Counted from the first letter of the stretch, positions 35,661-44,165 are shown. The stretch is 64,000 bases of DNA from Nocardia mangyaensis (GCF_001886715.1 NZ_CP018082.1:558001-622000); one strand, 5' to 3'. Notes: generated by a model from the letters alone, not told the origin. Made by a program: numbers and translations.

Positions 35661-35959
35661 TCCACCACCCCGTTCACAGCGGCCGAGCCACCCATTGAGC
35701 TGGGCCGGCACGGGCAAGCCCATCGGGCGCCGCGTGGGCGCGCTGCAACGCCTCGGCGTGGCCACGGGCTCATCCGTGGCCACGACAGCACCGATTGTCC
35801 GAGCCCACGTCGAACAGCGCGGGCGCCGGGCCGAGATCGGCGCCACATTCGCCACCGAACTGGAACAATGAGCCAGGAGCCGCACGACAGCTGGACAGGC
35901 GGATCACTTAGAGTTATCAGGCATCTATCCGCCGATTCGGTTTGGAGCTTTCCCCCACA
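35661..35959 (+). other. purF-purM intergenic region with possible remnant coding frame
   Basis: This 299-bp gap contains a strong hairpin (35757-35784) and an unannotated frame that ends at the TGA near 35868-35870. Its last residues read PIVRAHVEQRGRRAEIGATF, then ATELEQ. It lacks an ATG and crosses the hairpin, so it is either a decayed gene fragment or chance. The last 70 bp are AT-richer and probably hold the purM promoter. Confidence 0.4.
35757..35784 (+). terminator. Terminator downstream of purF
   Basis: A perfect 11-bp stem (CGTGGCCACGG and CCGTGGCCACG) with the loop GCTCAT, 97 bp after the purF stop. Confidence 0.6.
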
Positions 35960-37039
35960 ATGACTGAACAGACCCCCAGCGGTGCAGGCGCTTCCTACGC
36001 CGCGGCAGGCGTGAGCATCGAAGCCGGTGACCGCGCCGTCGAATTGTTCGGACCATTGGCGAAGAAGGCCAGCCGACCCGAGGTGCAGGGCGGCATCGGC
36101 GGATTCGCTGGTCTGTTCGCGCTCAAGGGCGGCTACCGTGAGCCCCTGCTCGCGGCCTCCACCGACGGCGTCGGCACCAAGATCGCGGTCGCGCAGGCGC
36201 TCGACAAGCACGACACGGTGGGCCTCGACCTGGTCGCCATGGTCGTCGACGATCTGGTCGTCTGCGGCGCCGAGCCGCTGTTCCTGCAGGACTACATCGC
36301 CATCGGCAAGGTTGTCCCGGAGAAGGTCGCCGAACTGGTCTCCGGCATCGCCGAGGGCTGCATCAAGGCCGGTTGCGCGCTGCTGGGCGGCGAGACGGCC
36401 GAACACCCCGGTCTGATGGATCCCGACGACTACGACCTGTCCGCCACCGGCGTCGGCGTCGTGGAAGCCGACTCCGTGCTCGGCCCCGACCGCGTGCGCC
36501 CCGGTGACGTCGTCATCGCGATGGGCTCCTCGGGCCTGCACTCCAACGGGTACAGCCTGGCCCGCAAGGTGTTGCTCGACATCGACCGCATGTCGCTCAC
36601 CGGCTACGTCGAGGAGTTCGGCCGCACCCTCGGTGAGGAACTGCTCGAACCGACCCGCATCTACGCCAAGGACTGCCTCGCGCTGATCGCCGAGACCGAC
36701 GTGCGCACCTTCTCCCACGTCACCGGTGGTGGCCTGGCCGCCAACCTGGCGCGCGTGCTGCCCGCCGGCCTGGTCGCCGAGCTCGACCGCGGCACCTGGA
36801 ACCCGGCCCCGGTGTTCAAGCTGATCGCCCAGCGCGGGCGGGTCGAGCGGCTCGAGATGGAGAAGACGTTCAACATGGGCGTCGGCATGGTCGCGATCGT
36901 CGCCCCCGAGGACGCCGACCGGGCGCTGGCCGTGCTCACCGCGCGTCACATCGACTGCTGGACGCTGGGCCAGGTCAAGAAGGCCCCTGACGCCGACGCA
37001 CCGCGTGCGGTGTTGCTGGGCGATCACCCCAGGTTCTGA
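35960..37039 (+). CDS. purM: Phosphoribosylformylglycinamidine cyclo-ligase (AIR synthetase)
   Basis: PurM closes FGAM to AIR using ATP. The 359-residue protein has the family's AIRS domains: ASTDGVGTKIAVAQAL (ATP loop), MVVDDLVVCGAEPLFLQDYI, GCALLGGETAEHPG, and GSSGLHSNGYSLARKV, with FSHVTGGGLAANLARVLP in the C-terminal domain. ATG 35960 follows TTTGGAGC at a long spacing; a TTG 18 bp earlier is less likely. It does not overlap purF and is probably transcribed separately because a terminator lies between. Confidence 0.96.
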   Translation: MTEQTPSGAGASYAAAGVSIEAGDRAVELFGPLAKKASRPEVQGGIGGFAGLFALKGGYREPLLAASTDGVGTKIAVAQALDKHDTVGLDLVAMVVDDLVVCGAEPLFLQDYIAIGKVVPEKVAELVSGIAEGCIKAGCALLGGETAEHPGLMDPDDYDLSATGVGVVEADSVLGPDRVRPGDVVIAMGSSGLHSNGYSLARKVLLDIDRMSLTGYVEEFGRTLGEELLEPTRIYAKDCLALIAETDVRTFSHVTGGGLAANLARVLPAGLVAELDRGTWNPAPVFKLIAQRGRVERLEMEKTFNMGVGMVAIVAPEDADRALAVLTARHIDCWTLGQVKKAPDADAPRAVLLGDHPRF

Positions 37040-37056
37040 CACACCGAGTCCACCAC

Positions 37057-37087
37057 TGAGCCGGGTCGCATGTCGCGACCCGGCTCA
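37057..37087 (+). terminator. Terminator 1 downstream of purM
   Basis: A perfect 13-bp stem (TGAGCCGGGTCGC / GCGACCCGGCTCA) with the loop ATGTC, 17 bp after the purM stop. Confidence 0.8.
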
Positions 37088-37173
37088 CGTGTCTGTGGAT
37101 TTGCCCCGGCGACGGGTCGGCTACCCGATAGAGGTGGTCGGCTCGGGGAGGTCGGGGCCTCGAGGCGGCGAAC

Positions 37174-37211
37174 ACGACGAGCGTCCTGTGTGTGCACAGG
37201 ACGCTCGTCGT
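37174..37211. terminator. Terminator-like hairpin 2
   Basis: A perfect 17-bp stem (ACGACGAGCGTCCTGTG / CACAGGACGCTCGTCGT) with the four-base loop TGTG, the longest uninterrupted stem in the window. Confidence 0.7.
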
Positions 37212-37273
37212 CTATTCGGATGTTCGCCGCACTACTTCCATGCGAGCCTGGCGACGCTGTACCGAACAACGGC

Positions 37274-37306
37274 TGAAGGGGGAGGCCACCCAGGCCTCCC
37301 CCTTCA
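37274..37306 (-). terminator. Terminator 3, downstream of the DUF3073 gene
   Basis: A perfect 14-bp stem (TGAAGGGGGAGGCC / GGCCTCCCCCTTCA) with the loop ACCCA, 11 bp beyond the stop of the minus-strand gene. Confidence 0.8.
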
Positions 37307-37317
37307 CCGGCATTCGG

Positions 37318-37542
37318 TCAGCGGCGCCAGCTGTCGTAGTCGTCGTCCTCGTTGTTCCAACGGGACGGCGACTCGTCTGCGTCGTGCTCATCGGAAATCA
37401 CTCCGCCACTCCTTGGTTGAGAGTGGAGCGGAGTGCTATCCGACAGCTCGCGCTGAAGGCTCGCGAAGTCGGTCGGCGCGGAGCTGTACTTGAGCTCACG
37501 TGCGACTTTGGTCTGCTTTGCCTTAGCCCGGCCACGGCCCAT
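37318..37542 (-). CDS. DUF3073 protein
   Basis: The 74-residue protein has the DUF3073 hallmark: a basic N-terminus GRGRAKAKQTKVARELKYSS followed by a polar linker and an acidic, aromatic C-terminus (NNEDDDYDSW). It is soluble, likely disordered, and conserved next to purM in actinobacteria (Rv0810c position). The basic head suggests nucleic-acid contact, which is an inference. Its function is unknown. The DNA upstream (37543-37717) has AT-rich TATTAAT and a dyad CTGACA...TGTCAG. Confidence 0.88.
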   Translation of the reverse strand: MGRGRAKAKQTKVARELKYSSAPTDFASLQRELSDSTPLHSQPRSGGVISDEHDADESPSRWNNEDDDYDSWRR

Positions 37543-37613
37543 GGCTGACCCCCTCGCGTCACTGCGGGGCGGCCTGGGGTTTGTTGGCGGCCCCGTTCGA
37601 ATTAATACTCTTC

Positions 37614-37639
37614 CTGACAGACACTTTAGCGTGTGTCAG
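37614..37639. promoter_or_regulatory. Dyad upstream of the DUF3073 gene
   Basis: CTGACAGACAC and GTGTGTCAG pair imperfectly around TTTAGC. It may be an operator for the minus-strand gene or the terminator of the asparaginase operon, whose stop is 78 bp away. Confidence 0.35.
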
Positions 37640-37717
37640 GCGGTCGCGCTCCCAGGAGTCGGTGAAGAGCTACCGAACCGGTGCCGTTTGCCCCCACTTC
37701 GCCGAGTCCGCCCGGTC

Positions 37718-38668
37718 TCAGACCACCCCCGGAATCGCGCGGATCACACCGACTCTGGCGTCGCCGCCGAGCACGGCGGTGGCCGCGAGCTCGGTGTGCT
37801 GGTCGGTCCAGTCCACCCCGAGTCGGCGCAGAATCGCCAGCGTCAGCGGCATCCGAGCCCGGTCGTGACCGTCGTCGATCTTGTACGCGAAGGCCCTGCC
37901 GTCGGGGAGCGCACCCGCGTGCACGCCGTCGGCGCCGATCTTGCAGAAGAGTCCGGGGGTGCTCGACATGACCAGGAGATCCGGTCCGCTCGTGCCGGAA
38001 ATCACTCGCGGATTCGCCCGAACGGCATCGGCGATCCGGCGCGGCGCGGTGCCGGGTTCGGCCGTGGTGAACCCGGCGAAGGCGCGCGCGAGGTTGATCA
38101 GCGAGACGGGCACGATCGGCAGGCCGCAGCCGTCGATGCCCAGGTCGGTCTCCGGTTCGCCGGTGACGTCGGCGATGGTGGCTACGACCGCTTGCTGGAG
38201 CGGGTGTTCGAGGTCGAGATATCCGGTGCGCGGCCAGTCGTTGATCGCGCAGGTCGCCAGCATCGCCGCGTGTTTGCCCGAGCAGTTCATGTACAGCGGG
38301 CTCGCCCCGGCGCCGGTGAGCGCGGCGGCGCGAGCGATCTCGGCGAACGGCAGGTCCGGTGGGCAGGCCAGGTCGGCGGGGGTGCAGCCGAACCGGTCGA
38401 GCAGCCTGCGGACCAAGACGAGGTGGTCGGGCTCGCCGAAGTGCGAGGCGGTGGTGATGGCGAGTTCGGCGTCGTCGACCGGGTCGAAGCCGTTGCGCAG
38501 CAGGGCCAGCGCTTGCATCGGCTTGTTGGTCGAGCGGGGGAAGATCGGGCCGTGCACCTCACCGAGTTCCAGGGTGGGCGTGCCGTCGGCGTCGAGGACG
38601 ACGACCGACCCGCGGTGCACGCACTCGCGAAAGCCGGAACGCACGACCTCGACCAGATCCACACTCAT
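37718..38668 (-). CDS. Asparaginase (Rhizobium type II family)
   Basis: The 316-residue protein belongs to the Asparaginase_II (thermolabile, Rhizobium etli) family, unrelated to E. coli AnsA/AnsB. Recognised segments are RGSVVVLDADG, PIFPRSTNKPMQALALL (catalytic Ser-Lys region), YMNCSGKHAAMLATC and GIDGCGLPIVPVS, with SSTPGLFCKIGADGVHAG near the C-terminus. It hydrolyses asparagine to aspartate and ammonia. It is the last gene of a minus-strand unit ygfZ-MOSC-asparaginase, 31 bp after the MOSC stop. Confidence 0.88.
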   Translation of the reverse strand: MSVDLVEVVRSGFRECVHRGSVVVLDADGTPTLELGEVHGPIFPRSTNKPMQALALLRNGFDPVDDAELAITTASHFGEPDHLVLVRRLLDRFGCTPADLACPPDLPFAEIARAAALTGAGASPLYMNCSGKHAAMLATCAINDWPRTGYLDLEHPLQQAVVATIADVTGEPETDLGIDGCGLPIVPVSLINLARAFAGFTTAEPGTAPRRIADAVRANPRVISGTSGPDLLVMSSTPGLFCKIGADGVHAGALPDGRAFAYKIDDGHDRARMPLTLAILRRLGVDWTDQHTELAATAVLGGDARVGVIRAIPGVV

Positions 38669-38699
38669 GCGGTGCGCTCCCCTCGCGTCTCGGTCGCGA

Positions 38700-39377
38700 T
38701 CACGACCTGGCCTCCACCCGGCGTCCGGCGCGAGAGTGCCGGTCGATCTGCATCCGCACGTCCGCCGAGATCGTCGGTTCCTCCTCGCGCAGTCGCTCGA
38801 GCAGCGCGGGGTCGGCGCCGGTGAACAGGTCGCGCACGGTGATGCCGTGTTCGGGGACGCGCACCACGCGGACTTCGTCGCCCGCGCCGATGGTTCCCTC
38901 GGTGAGCACGCGGAAGTAGCAACCGGTGTCGGACCGCAGGGCGAACCGCTTGACCCACTGGCGTTCGCCGGACCACTGCTGGAAGGTCGCGCAGGGGACG
39001 CGGGGCCCGCTGACCTCGAGCAGGGTGTCGCCGATCGCCCAGTGCGCGCCGAGCACGGCGTCGCTGGCGGGCAGGCCGCTCAGGCGCAGGTTCTCGCCGA
39101 ACCAGCCCGCGGGCAGTTCGCGGTCGAGTTCGCCTGCCCAGCGGGCGGCGTCCTGCTCGGCGTAGGCGTACACGGCCTGGTCGAGGCCGCCGTGGTTGAC
39201 GGTGTCGCAGCTGTGATCGCCGGCGAGGCCGAGCGCGCGGACCGCCACGCGACCCTCGACGGGTCGCTTGTCGATGGCGCTGCGGCCGACGCGGCCGCGC
39301 ACCTCGATCTCGGCGTGCACGACACACACGGCCTCGACCCAGCCGGTGTCACCGACGCGCGTGATCGGTCGGCTCAT
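38700..39377 (-). CDS. MOSC-domain protein
   Basis: The 225-residue protein has a MOSC domain of the YiiM type. These domains bind a molybdenum cofactor sulfide; the conserved Cys lies in GPRVPCATFQQW (about residue 128). LGLAGDHSCDTVNHGGLDQA is the phosphate-binding front region and GWFGENLRLSG is the second family block. YiiM-like proteins reduce N-hydroxylated compounds; the substrate here is unknown. The start overlaps the ygfZ stop by 4 bp (ATGA), so translation is coupled. Confidence 0.88.
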   Translation of the reverse strand: MSRPITRVGDTGWVEAVCVVHAEIEVRGRVGRSAIDKRPVEGRVAVRALGLAGDHSCDTVNHGGLDQAVYAYAEQDAARWAGELDRELPAGWFGENLRLSGLPASDAVLGAHWAIGDTLLEVSGPRVPCATFQQWSGERQWVKRFALRSDTGCYFRVLTEGTIGAGDEVRVVRVPEHGITVRDLFTGADPALLERLREEEPTISADVRMQIDRHSRAGRRVEARS

Positions 39378-40495
39378 CGCCCGCGCAGCCGGTCGACGGC
39401 GGCCCTGCCCGCCTGGACGGTGTCCGCGGCGGGAATCGAGTCGGGGTCGATGGCGGCGGCCATGCTGCCGACCACCAGTTCGGTACCGGCGGGCACCGAC
39501 CGTTTCACCAGCGCCAGCGCGATCGGCCCGAGCTCGAAGTGGTCGACGACCGTGCCGAGCCGGCCGACCGTGCGGCCACCGGCGGTGACGTCGTCACCGA
39601 TCGCGGGGCGCTCGTCGGCCGAGCCGTCCAGATGCAGCAGCACGAGATTGCGCGGCGGCTTGCCGAGATTGTGCACCCGGGCGACGGTCTCCTGCCCGCG
39701 GTAGCACCCCTTGTCCAGGTGCACGGCGCCATGTTCCTCGGGCCCGCCGATCCACCGGGCCTCGTGCGGGATGGTGCGCTCATCGGTGTCCACGCCGATC
39801 CGGGGCCGCAGATCGGCGACTCGCAGCGCCTCGAAGGCCCACATGCCCGCCGGTTCGGCGCCCGCGGCGGTGAGCTTGCTCCACCAGGCGCCGAGTTCGG
39901 CGCGCGGGATGATCAGGTCGAAGGAGTCCGGGCCCGGCCACGGCATCCGCCGCAGGAAGCCGCCCGGCACGGCCACGGCGGCGTAGATCTCGGGGAGTTC
40001 GGCAATGCCCAGCGCGGCCAGCAGCCGGTCCACCTGCGGGCCGAGCAGGCTCAGCACGGCGTGATCGTCGGCGACCTCGGGCTTGGCGTCGGCCCAGAAG
40101 ACCATCTTCCGCAGGAACGACAGCAGTTCGGGGCCGCGGTCGGCCTCGGTGTCGAGCCAGACGGTGCCGTCGAGGTCGGTGAGCACGAAGTGGTGCTGCA
40201 CGCGGCCGTTGAGATCGAGGTCGAGATTCTCGGCGCTGCGCCCGTCGGTCAGCGCGGTGAGGTGCTGGCTGGTGATGGTGTGCAGCCAGCTCAGCCGCTC
40301 GGCACCGGTGATCCGGGCGACGCTGCGATGGGAGCGATCCACGACCGCGACCCGCTGCGCGGCGGCCTTCTGCTCGCCGAACGGATCGCCGTAATGCCAG
40401 GCGACCGCGGCGTCCGGGGAGCCCGGTGCGCCCGCGACGGCACCCGGAGTGAGGAGAACAGGACTGGGGGCGACGACCACCGACACATCAACCAC
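39374..40495 (-). CDS. ygfZ: Folate-binding Fe-S assembly protein YgfZ
   Basis: YgfZ is a tetrahydrofolate-binding, GcvT-like protein needed for repair or assembly of some iron-sulfur proteins. The 373-residue product has the diagnostic motif DKGCYRGQETVARV with its functional Cys (about residue 266), and the GcvT-like barrel start WLHTITSQHLTAL. It matches Rv0811c in position. The first 20 residues are weakly conserved, so the start among GTG/ATG codons near 40495 may be a few codons off. It is divergent from the PLP-lyase gene across 91 bp. Confidence 0.88.
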   Translation of the reverse strand: MVDVSVVVAPSPVLLTPGAVAGAPGSPDAAVAWHYGDPFGEQKAAAQRVAVVDRSHRSVARITGAERLSWLHTITSQHLTALTDGRSAENLDLDLNGRVQHHFVLTDLDGTVWLDTEADRGPELLSFLRKMVFWADAKPEVADDHAVLSLLGPQVDRLLAALGIAELPEIYAAVAVPGGFLRRMPWPGPDSFDLIIPRAELGAWWSKLTAAGAEPAGMWAFEALRVADLRPRIGVDTDERTIPHEARWIGGPEEHGAVHLDKGCYRGQETVARVHNLGKPPRNLVLLHLDGSADERPAIGDDVTAGGRTVGRLGTVVDHFELGPIALALVKRSVPAGTELVVGSMAAAIDPDSIPAADTVQAGRAAVDRLRGR

Positions 40496-40548
40496 TGTAG
40501 GCCGCCGCGCCGAGATGCGCCGCAGCCGGGCGTCGGATTCGTGGCAGC

Positions 40549-40578
40549 CGTAGGCATAACGGAGCTATAACGCCTACG
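40549..40578. promoter_or_regulatory. Inverted repeat in the ygfZ/pabC-like divergent promoter
   Basis: A 7-bp inverted repeat CGTAGGC (40549-40555) and GCCTACG (40572-40578) with a 16-base centre containing two ATAACG copies. TATAAC (40566-40571) is a good -10 for the plus-strand gene, whose ATG is only 15 bp beyond. Confidence 0.5.
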
Positions 40579-40586
40579 CTCGTCAC

Positions 40587-41492
40587 ATGGGAGAACGGGT
40601 ACTTGTGACACTCGACGGCGCGCTCGCTGATGCGGACGCGCCGTTGCTTTATGCCGACGATATCGGCGCACTGCGCGGCGACGGAGTCTTCGAAACCATC
40701 TTGGTGCGCGGCGGTACGGCAACCGCGCTGGAATTTCATCTGGCCAGACTCCGGCGCTCGGCGCAAGCGCTGGAACTGCCGGAACCCGAACTGTCGAAAT
40801 GGCGCGCCGCGGTCGAACGCGCGGTCAAGGAATGGGGTGCCGACGACGAGGGCATGGTGCGGCTGATCTACACCCGCGGCCGCGACTCCGAATTCGACGC
40901 GCCGCGTTCGGAGCTGGCGCCCGAGGACCCGAAGCCCACCGCGTTCGTGCTCGTCTCCCCGGTTCCGGCGCGGGTGGCCACCGCCCGCGCCGAGGGCGTG
41001 AAGGTGATGTCGCTGGCGCGCGGCATCTCGGTCGACCTGGCGCAGGCGGCGCCGTGGCAGCTGCTCGGTGCCAAGACGCTGTCCTACGCGACCAACATGG
41101 CGGCCCTGCGATTCGCCCGGCGGATGGGTGCCGAGGACGTCATCTTCCACAGCACCGAACACAAGGTGCTGGAGGGTCCGCGCTCGTCCGTGGTGATCGC
41201 GCGGGGCAAGGAATTGATCACCCCGCCGGCGAAGAGCGGTGTGCTGCCGGGAGTTACTCAGCGTTCGCTGTACGCGGTCGCGGAGAAGGCGGGCTGGGAG
41301 TGCAAGTACCAGACGCTGTTCACCGCTGACCTGTTCGACTGCGACAGCATCTGGCTGCTGTCGAGCATCACGGTGGCCGCGCGGGTGAACCAGCTCGACG
41401 GTGTGCGCATGTCAGCGCCCGACAACGTTCAGGAGATCATCGACCTGGTGGACAAGGGGATCGAACGACCGGGCGCCATCGGCGACTGGTGA
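40587..41492 (+). CDS. pabC: Class IV PLP enzyme, aminodeoxychorismate lyase-like
   Basis: The 301-residue fold-type IV PLP protein is similar to 4-amino-4-deoxychorismate lyase (folate pathway) and to branched-chain/D-amino acid aminotransferases. The start VTLDGALADADAPLLYADD and GDGVFETILVRGG are typical; the PLP lysine lies in LLGAKTLSYATNMAALR (about residue 157), and SGVLPGVTQRSLY is the cofactor phosphate loop. The position corresponds to Rv0812. Discrimination between lyase and aminotransferase is not certain from reading alone. Confidence 0.82.
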   Translation: MGERVLVTLDGALADADAPLLYADDIGALRGDGVFETILVRGGTATALEFHLARLRRSAQALELPEPELSKWRAAVERAVKEWGADDEGMVRLIYTRGRDSEFDAPRSELAPEDPKPTAFVLVSPVPARVATARAEGVKVMSLARGISVDLAQAAPWQLLGAKTLSYATNMAALRFARRMGAEDVIFHSTEHKVLEGPRSSVVIARGKELITPPAKSGVLPGVTQRSLYAVAEKAGWECKYQTLFTADLFDCDSIWLLSSITVAARVNQLDGVRMSAPDNVQEIIDLVDKGIERPGAIGDW

Positions 41493-41570
41493 GCCGTGCG
41501 CGGGGCGCGGGTGGGCGTGCCCCTGCGGGGATTCGAGCAACTTCTCGGCGTGTCGTGGCGGTTGTCACGC

Positions 41571-41598
41571 TTTTCGTCCGCACTTCTCGGCGTACGAT
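41571..41598 (+). promoter_or_regulatory. Candidate cydA promoter
   Basis: TTTTCG (41571-41576), 16 bases, TACGAT (41593-41598). The start site would fall near 41605, inside the palindrome. Confidence 0.4.
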
Positions 41599-41621
41599 CT
41601 ACTACAACATGTCGTAGTAGA
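41598..41621. promoter_or_regulatory. Near-perfect 24-bp palindrome upstream of cydA
   Basis: TCTACTAC (41598-41605), A, ACATGT, C, GTAGTAGA (41614-41621): symmetrical at 22 of 24 positions. It lies between the predicted -10 and the SD (GGAGGG), ending 14 bp before the cydA ATG. Its position fits a repressor operator. The sequence resembles dyads of BlaI- or TetR-type dimers, but no regulator is assigned. Confidence 0.65.
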
Positions 41622-41635
41622 GGCTGGAGGGTCGG

Positions 41636-43126
41636 ATGGACACGCTGGACGTCTCCCGGTGGCAGTTCGGGATCACGACCGTCTATCACTTCATCTTCGT
41701 CCCGCTGACCATCGGTCTGGCACCGCTGATCGCCATGATGCAGACCGCGTGGGTGGTCACCGGCAACGAGCGCTGGTACCGGCTCACCAAGTTCTTCGGG
41801 AAATTGTTCCTCATCAACTTCGCCCTCGGCGTCGCGACCGGCATCGTGCAGGAATTCCAGTTCGGGATGAACTGGAGCGAATACTCCCGCTTCATCGGCG
41901 ACGTCTTCGGCGCGCCACTGGCGCTGGAAGCGCTCATCGCCTTCTTCATGGAATCGACGTTCATCGGCCTGTGGATCTTCGGCTGGACGCGATTGCCCAA
42001 ACTCGTGCACCTGGCCACGATCTGGATGGTCGCCATCGGCGTGAACGCCTCGGCCTATTTCATCGTCGCCGCGAACTCGTTCATGCAGCATCCGGTCGGC
42101 GCGCGCTACAACCCCGAGACCGGACGCGCTGAGCTGGAAAGCATTTGGGCGCTGCTCACCAACAACACGACGCTGGCGGCGTTCCCGCACGTCATCGCGG
42201 GCGCGTTCCTGACCGCGGGCACTTTCGTCGCCGGGATCGCGGGCTGGTACATGGTGCGCAACGCGCGCAGCGGTGACGCCGCCAAGCTCGACGAGGCGCG
42301 CACGATGTGGCGGCCGGTGGGGCGGGCGTCGCTGGTGGTGGTCGCGGTCTCCGGCGCCGCGCTGATCTTCACCGGCGACATCCAGGGCAAGCTGATGTTC
42401 GAACAGCAGCCGATGAAGATGGCCTCGGCGGAATCGCTGTGCCACACCGAGACCGACCCCGAATTCTCCATCCTCACCGTCGGCACGCACAACAACTGCG
42501 ACAGCGTCACCCATGTGTTGCAGGTGCCCTATGTGCTGCCGTACCTCGCCAAGGGCGAGTTCACCGGGGTGACGCTCGACGGCGTGCAGGACCTGCAGGA
42601 GACCTACAACGTGCTGTACGGGCCGGGTGATTATCGGCCCAACCTGTTCGTCACCTACTGGTCCTTCCGCGCCATGATCGGTCTGGCGGCGGGCTCGGTG
42701 TTGCTGTTGCTCGCCGGTCTGTGGGTGACACGCGGCGGCAGAGTGCCCGATCAACGCTGGTTCTCGTGGCTGAGCCTGCTCGCCATCCCCACCCCGTTCC
42801 TGGCCAACAGCTCGGGCTGGGTGTTCACCGAGATGGGGCGGCAGCCGTGGGCGGTGGTGCCCAATCCGACCGGGGACCCGAACATCAGGATGACGGTGCA
42901 GCAGGCCGTGTCCGACCACGCGCCCGCGACCGTGCTGTTCTCGCTGGTGGTGTTCACGCTGCTCTACGGTGCGCTCGCGGCGGTGTGGTTCTACCTGATC
43001 CGGCGGTACGTCATCGCCGGACCGGACGCGCCGGCACCCGAGCCGACCGACGAGCCGGACGATCCGGACACCGGCAGACCTGGCAAACCGGAAGAACCCG
43101 TCGAACAACTGTCGTTCGCGTACTAG
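41636..43126 (+). CDS. cydA: Cytochrome bd ubiquinol/menaquinol oxidase subunit I
   Basis: CydA holds hemes b558, b595 and d of the high-affinity, proton-pump-free terminal oxidase. The 496-residue protein has about nine helices: the N-terminal SRWQFGITTVYHFIFVPLTI includes the His ligand (H-F-x-F), FKLFLINFALGVATGIVQEF-like text is present as FGKLFLINFALGVATGIVQE, and GRQPW marks the conserved heme/quinol region. The Q-loop is of the short type found in actinobacteria. The ATG follows GGAGGGTCGG. It heads the cydABDC operon. Confidence 0.96.
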   Translation: MDTLDVSRWQFGITTVYHFIFVPLTIGLAPLIAMMQTAWVVTGNERWYRLTKFFGKLFLINFALGVATGIVQEFQFGMNWSEYSRFIGDVFGAPLALEALIAFFMESTFIGLWIFGWTRLPKLVHLATIWMVAIGVNASAYFIVAANSFMQHPVGARYNPETGRAELESIWALLTNNTTLAAFPHVIAGAFLTAGTFVAGIAGWYMVRNARSGDAAKLDEARTMWRPVGRASLVVVAVSGAALIFTGDIQGKLMFEQQPMKMASAESLCHTETDPEFSILTVGTHNNCDSVTHVLQVPYVLPYLAKGEFTGVTLDGVQDLQETYNVLYGPGDYRPNLFVTYWSFRAMIGLAAGSVLLLLAGLWVTRGGRVPDQRWFSWLSLLAIPTPFLANSSGWVFTEMGRQPWAVVPNPTGDPNIRMTVQQAVSDHAPATVLFSLVVFTLLYGALAAVWFYLIRRYVIAGPDAPAPEPTDEPDDPDTGRPGKPEEPVEQLSFAY

Positions 43127-43135
43127 GAGCCCGTG

Positions 43136-44161
43136 ATGACTCTGGAACTGTTCTGGTTCGTGCTGATCGGGGTGCTGTTCACCGGCTACTTCGTGCTCGA
43201 GGGCTTCGACTTCGGGGTCGGCATGCTCATGCCGATCCTCGGGAAGGGCTCCGACAAGCGGCGACGGGCGGTGCTCAACACGATCGGGCCGGTCTGGGAC
43301 GGCAACGAGGTCTGGCTGATCACCGCCGCCGGCGCCATGTTCGCGGCGTTTCCCGAGTGGTACGCGAGTCTGTTCTCCGGGTTCTATCTGGCGCTACTGC
43401 TGTTGCTCGTGGCCTTGATCCTGCGGATCTGCGCCATCGAATATCGCGGCAAGATCAACGATCCCCAGTGGCGGGCCTGGTGCGATATCGGCATCGGGGT
43501 CGGCTCGTGGATTCCGGCGCTGGCCTGGGGCTGGCTCTTCGCGAACATGGTGCGCGGGGTGCCGTTGAACGAGAAGAAGCAGATCGTCGGGTCGGTGTGG
43601 GATCTGCTCAGCCCCTACGCCCTGCTGGGCGGGCTGGCGACCGGCATCCTGTTCGCGCTGCACGGCGCGGTGTTCCTGGTCCTCAAGACCGGTGGTGAGG
43701 TGCGCGAGGACGCCCAGCGGACCGCCCGGCTGCTGTTGATCCCGACCGTGCTGATCGTCGGTGCGTTCGGTCTGTGGACCCAGCTCGCCTACGGCACCGG
43801 CTGGACCTGGGCCGCGCTCGGCGCCGCCGTGTTCGGACTCGTCGTCACCGGGGCGGCGAACGCGGTGGGGCGCGACGGGTGGGCCTTCGTCGGCACCACG
43901 CTCACCGTCATCGCCGCGACCGTGCTCATCGTCGGCTCGATGTACCCGAATGTGCTGCCCTCCACCATCGATCCCGCCTTCCACCTCACCATCGACAACG
44001 CGTCCTCGACGCCGTACACGCTGAAGGTGATGAGCTGGGCGGCCGTCATCGCCACGCCGGTGGTGCTGATCTACCAGGGGTGGACGTACTGGGTGTTCCG
44101 CCAGCGCATTCGGGTCGAGCAGATCCCCGCGCCGATCGGCCTGCCCCTGAGCAAGGACTGA
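43136..44161 (+). CDS. cydB: Cytochrome bd oxidase subunit II
   Basis: The CydB partner of CydA has 341 residues and eight to nine helices. The start LELFWFVLIGVLFTGYFVLE and GFDFGVGML are diagnostic, followed by GPVWDGNEVWLI. It stabilises the heme site with CydA. AGGAGC lies six bases before the ATG; a GTG directly in front (43133) is an alternative. The stop is 4 bp from the cydD start. Confidence 0.95.
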   Translation: MTLELFWFVLIGVLFTGYFVLEGFDFGVGMLMPILGKGSDKRRRAVLNTIGPVWDGNEVWLITAAGAMFAAFPEWYASLFSGFYLALLLLLVALILRICAIEYRGKINDPQWRAWCDIGIGVGSWIPALAWGWLFANMVRGVPLNEKKQIVGSVWDLLSPYALLGGLATGILFALHGAVFLVLKTGGEVREDAQRTARLLLIPTVLIVGAFGLWTQLAYGTGWTWAALGAAVFGLVVTGAANAVGRDGWAFVGTTLTVIAATVLIVGSMYPNVLPSTIDPAFHLTIDNASSTPYTLKVMSWAAVIATPVVLIYQGWTYWVFRQRIRVEQIPAPIGLPLSKD

Positions 44162-44165
44162 CGCG

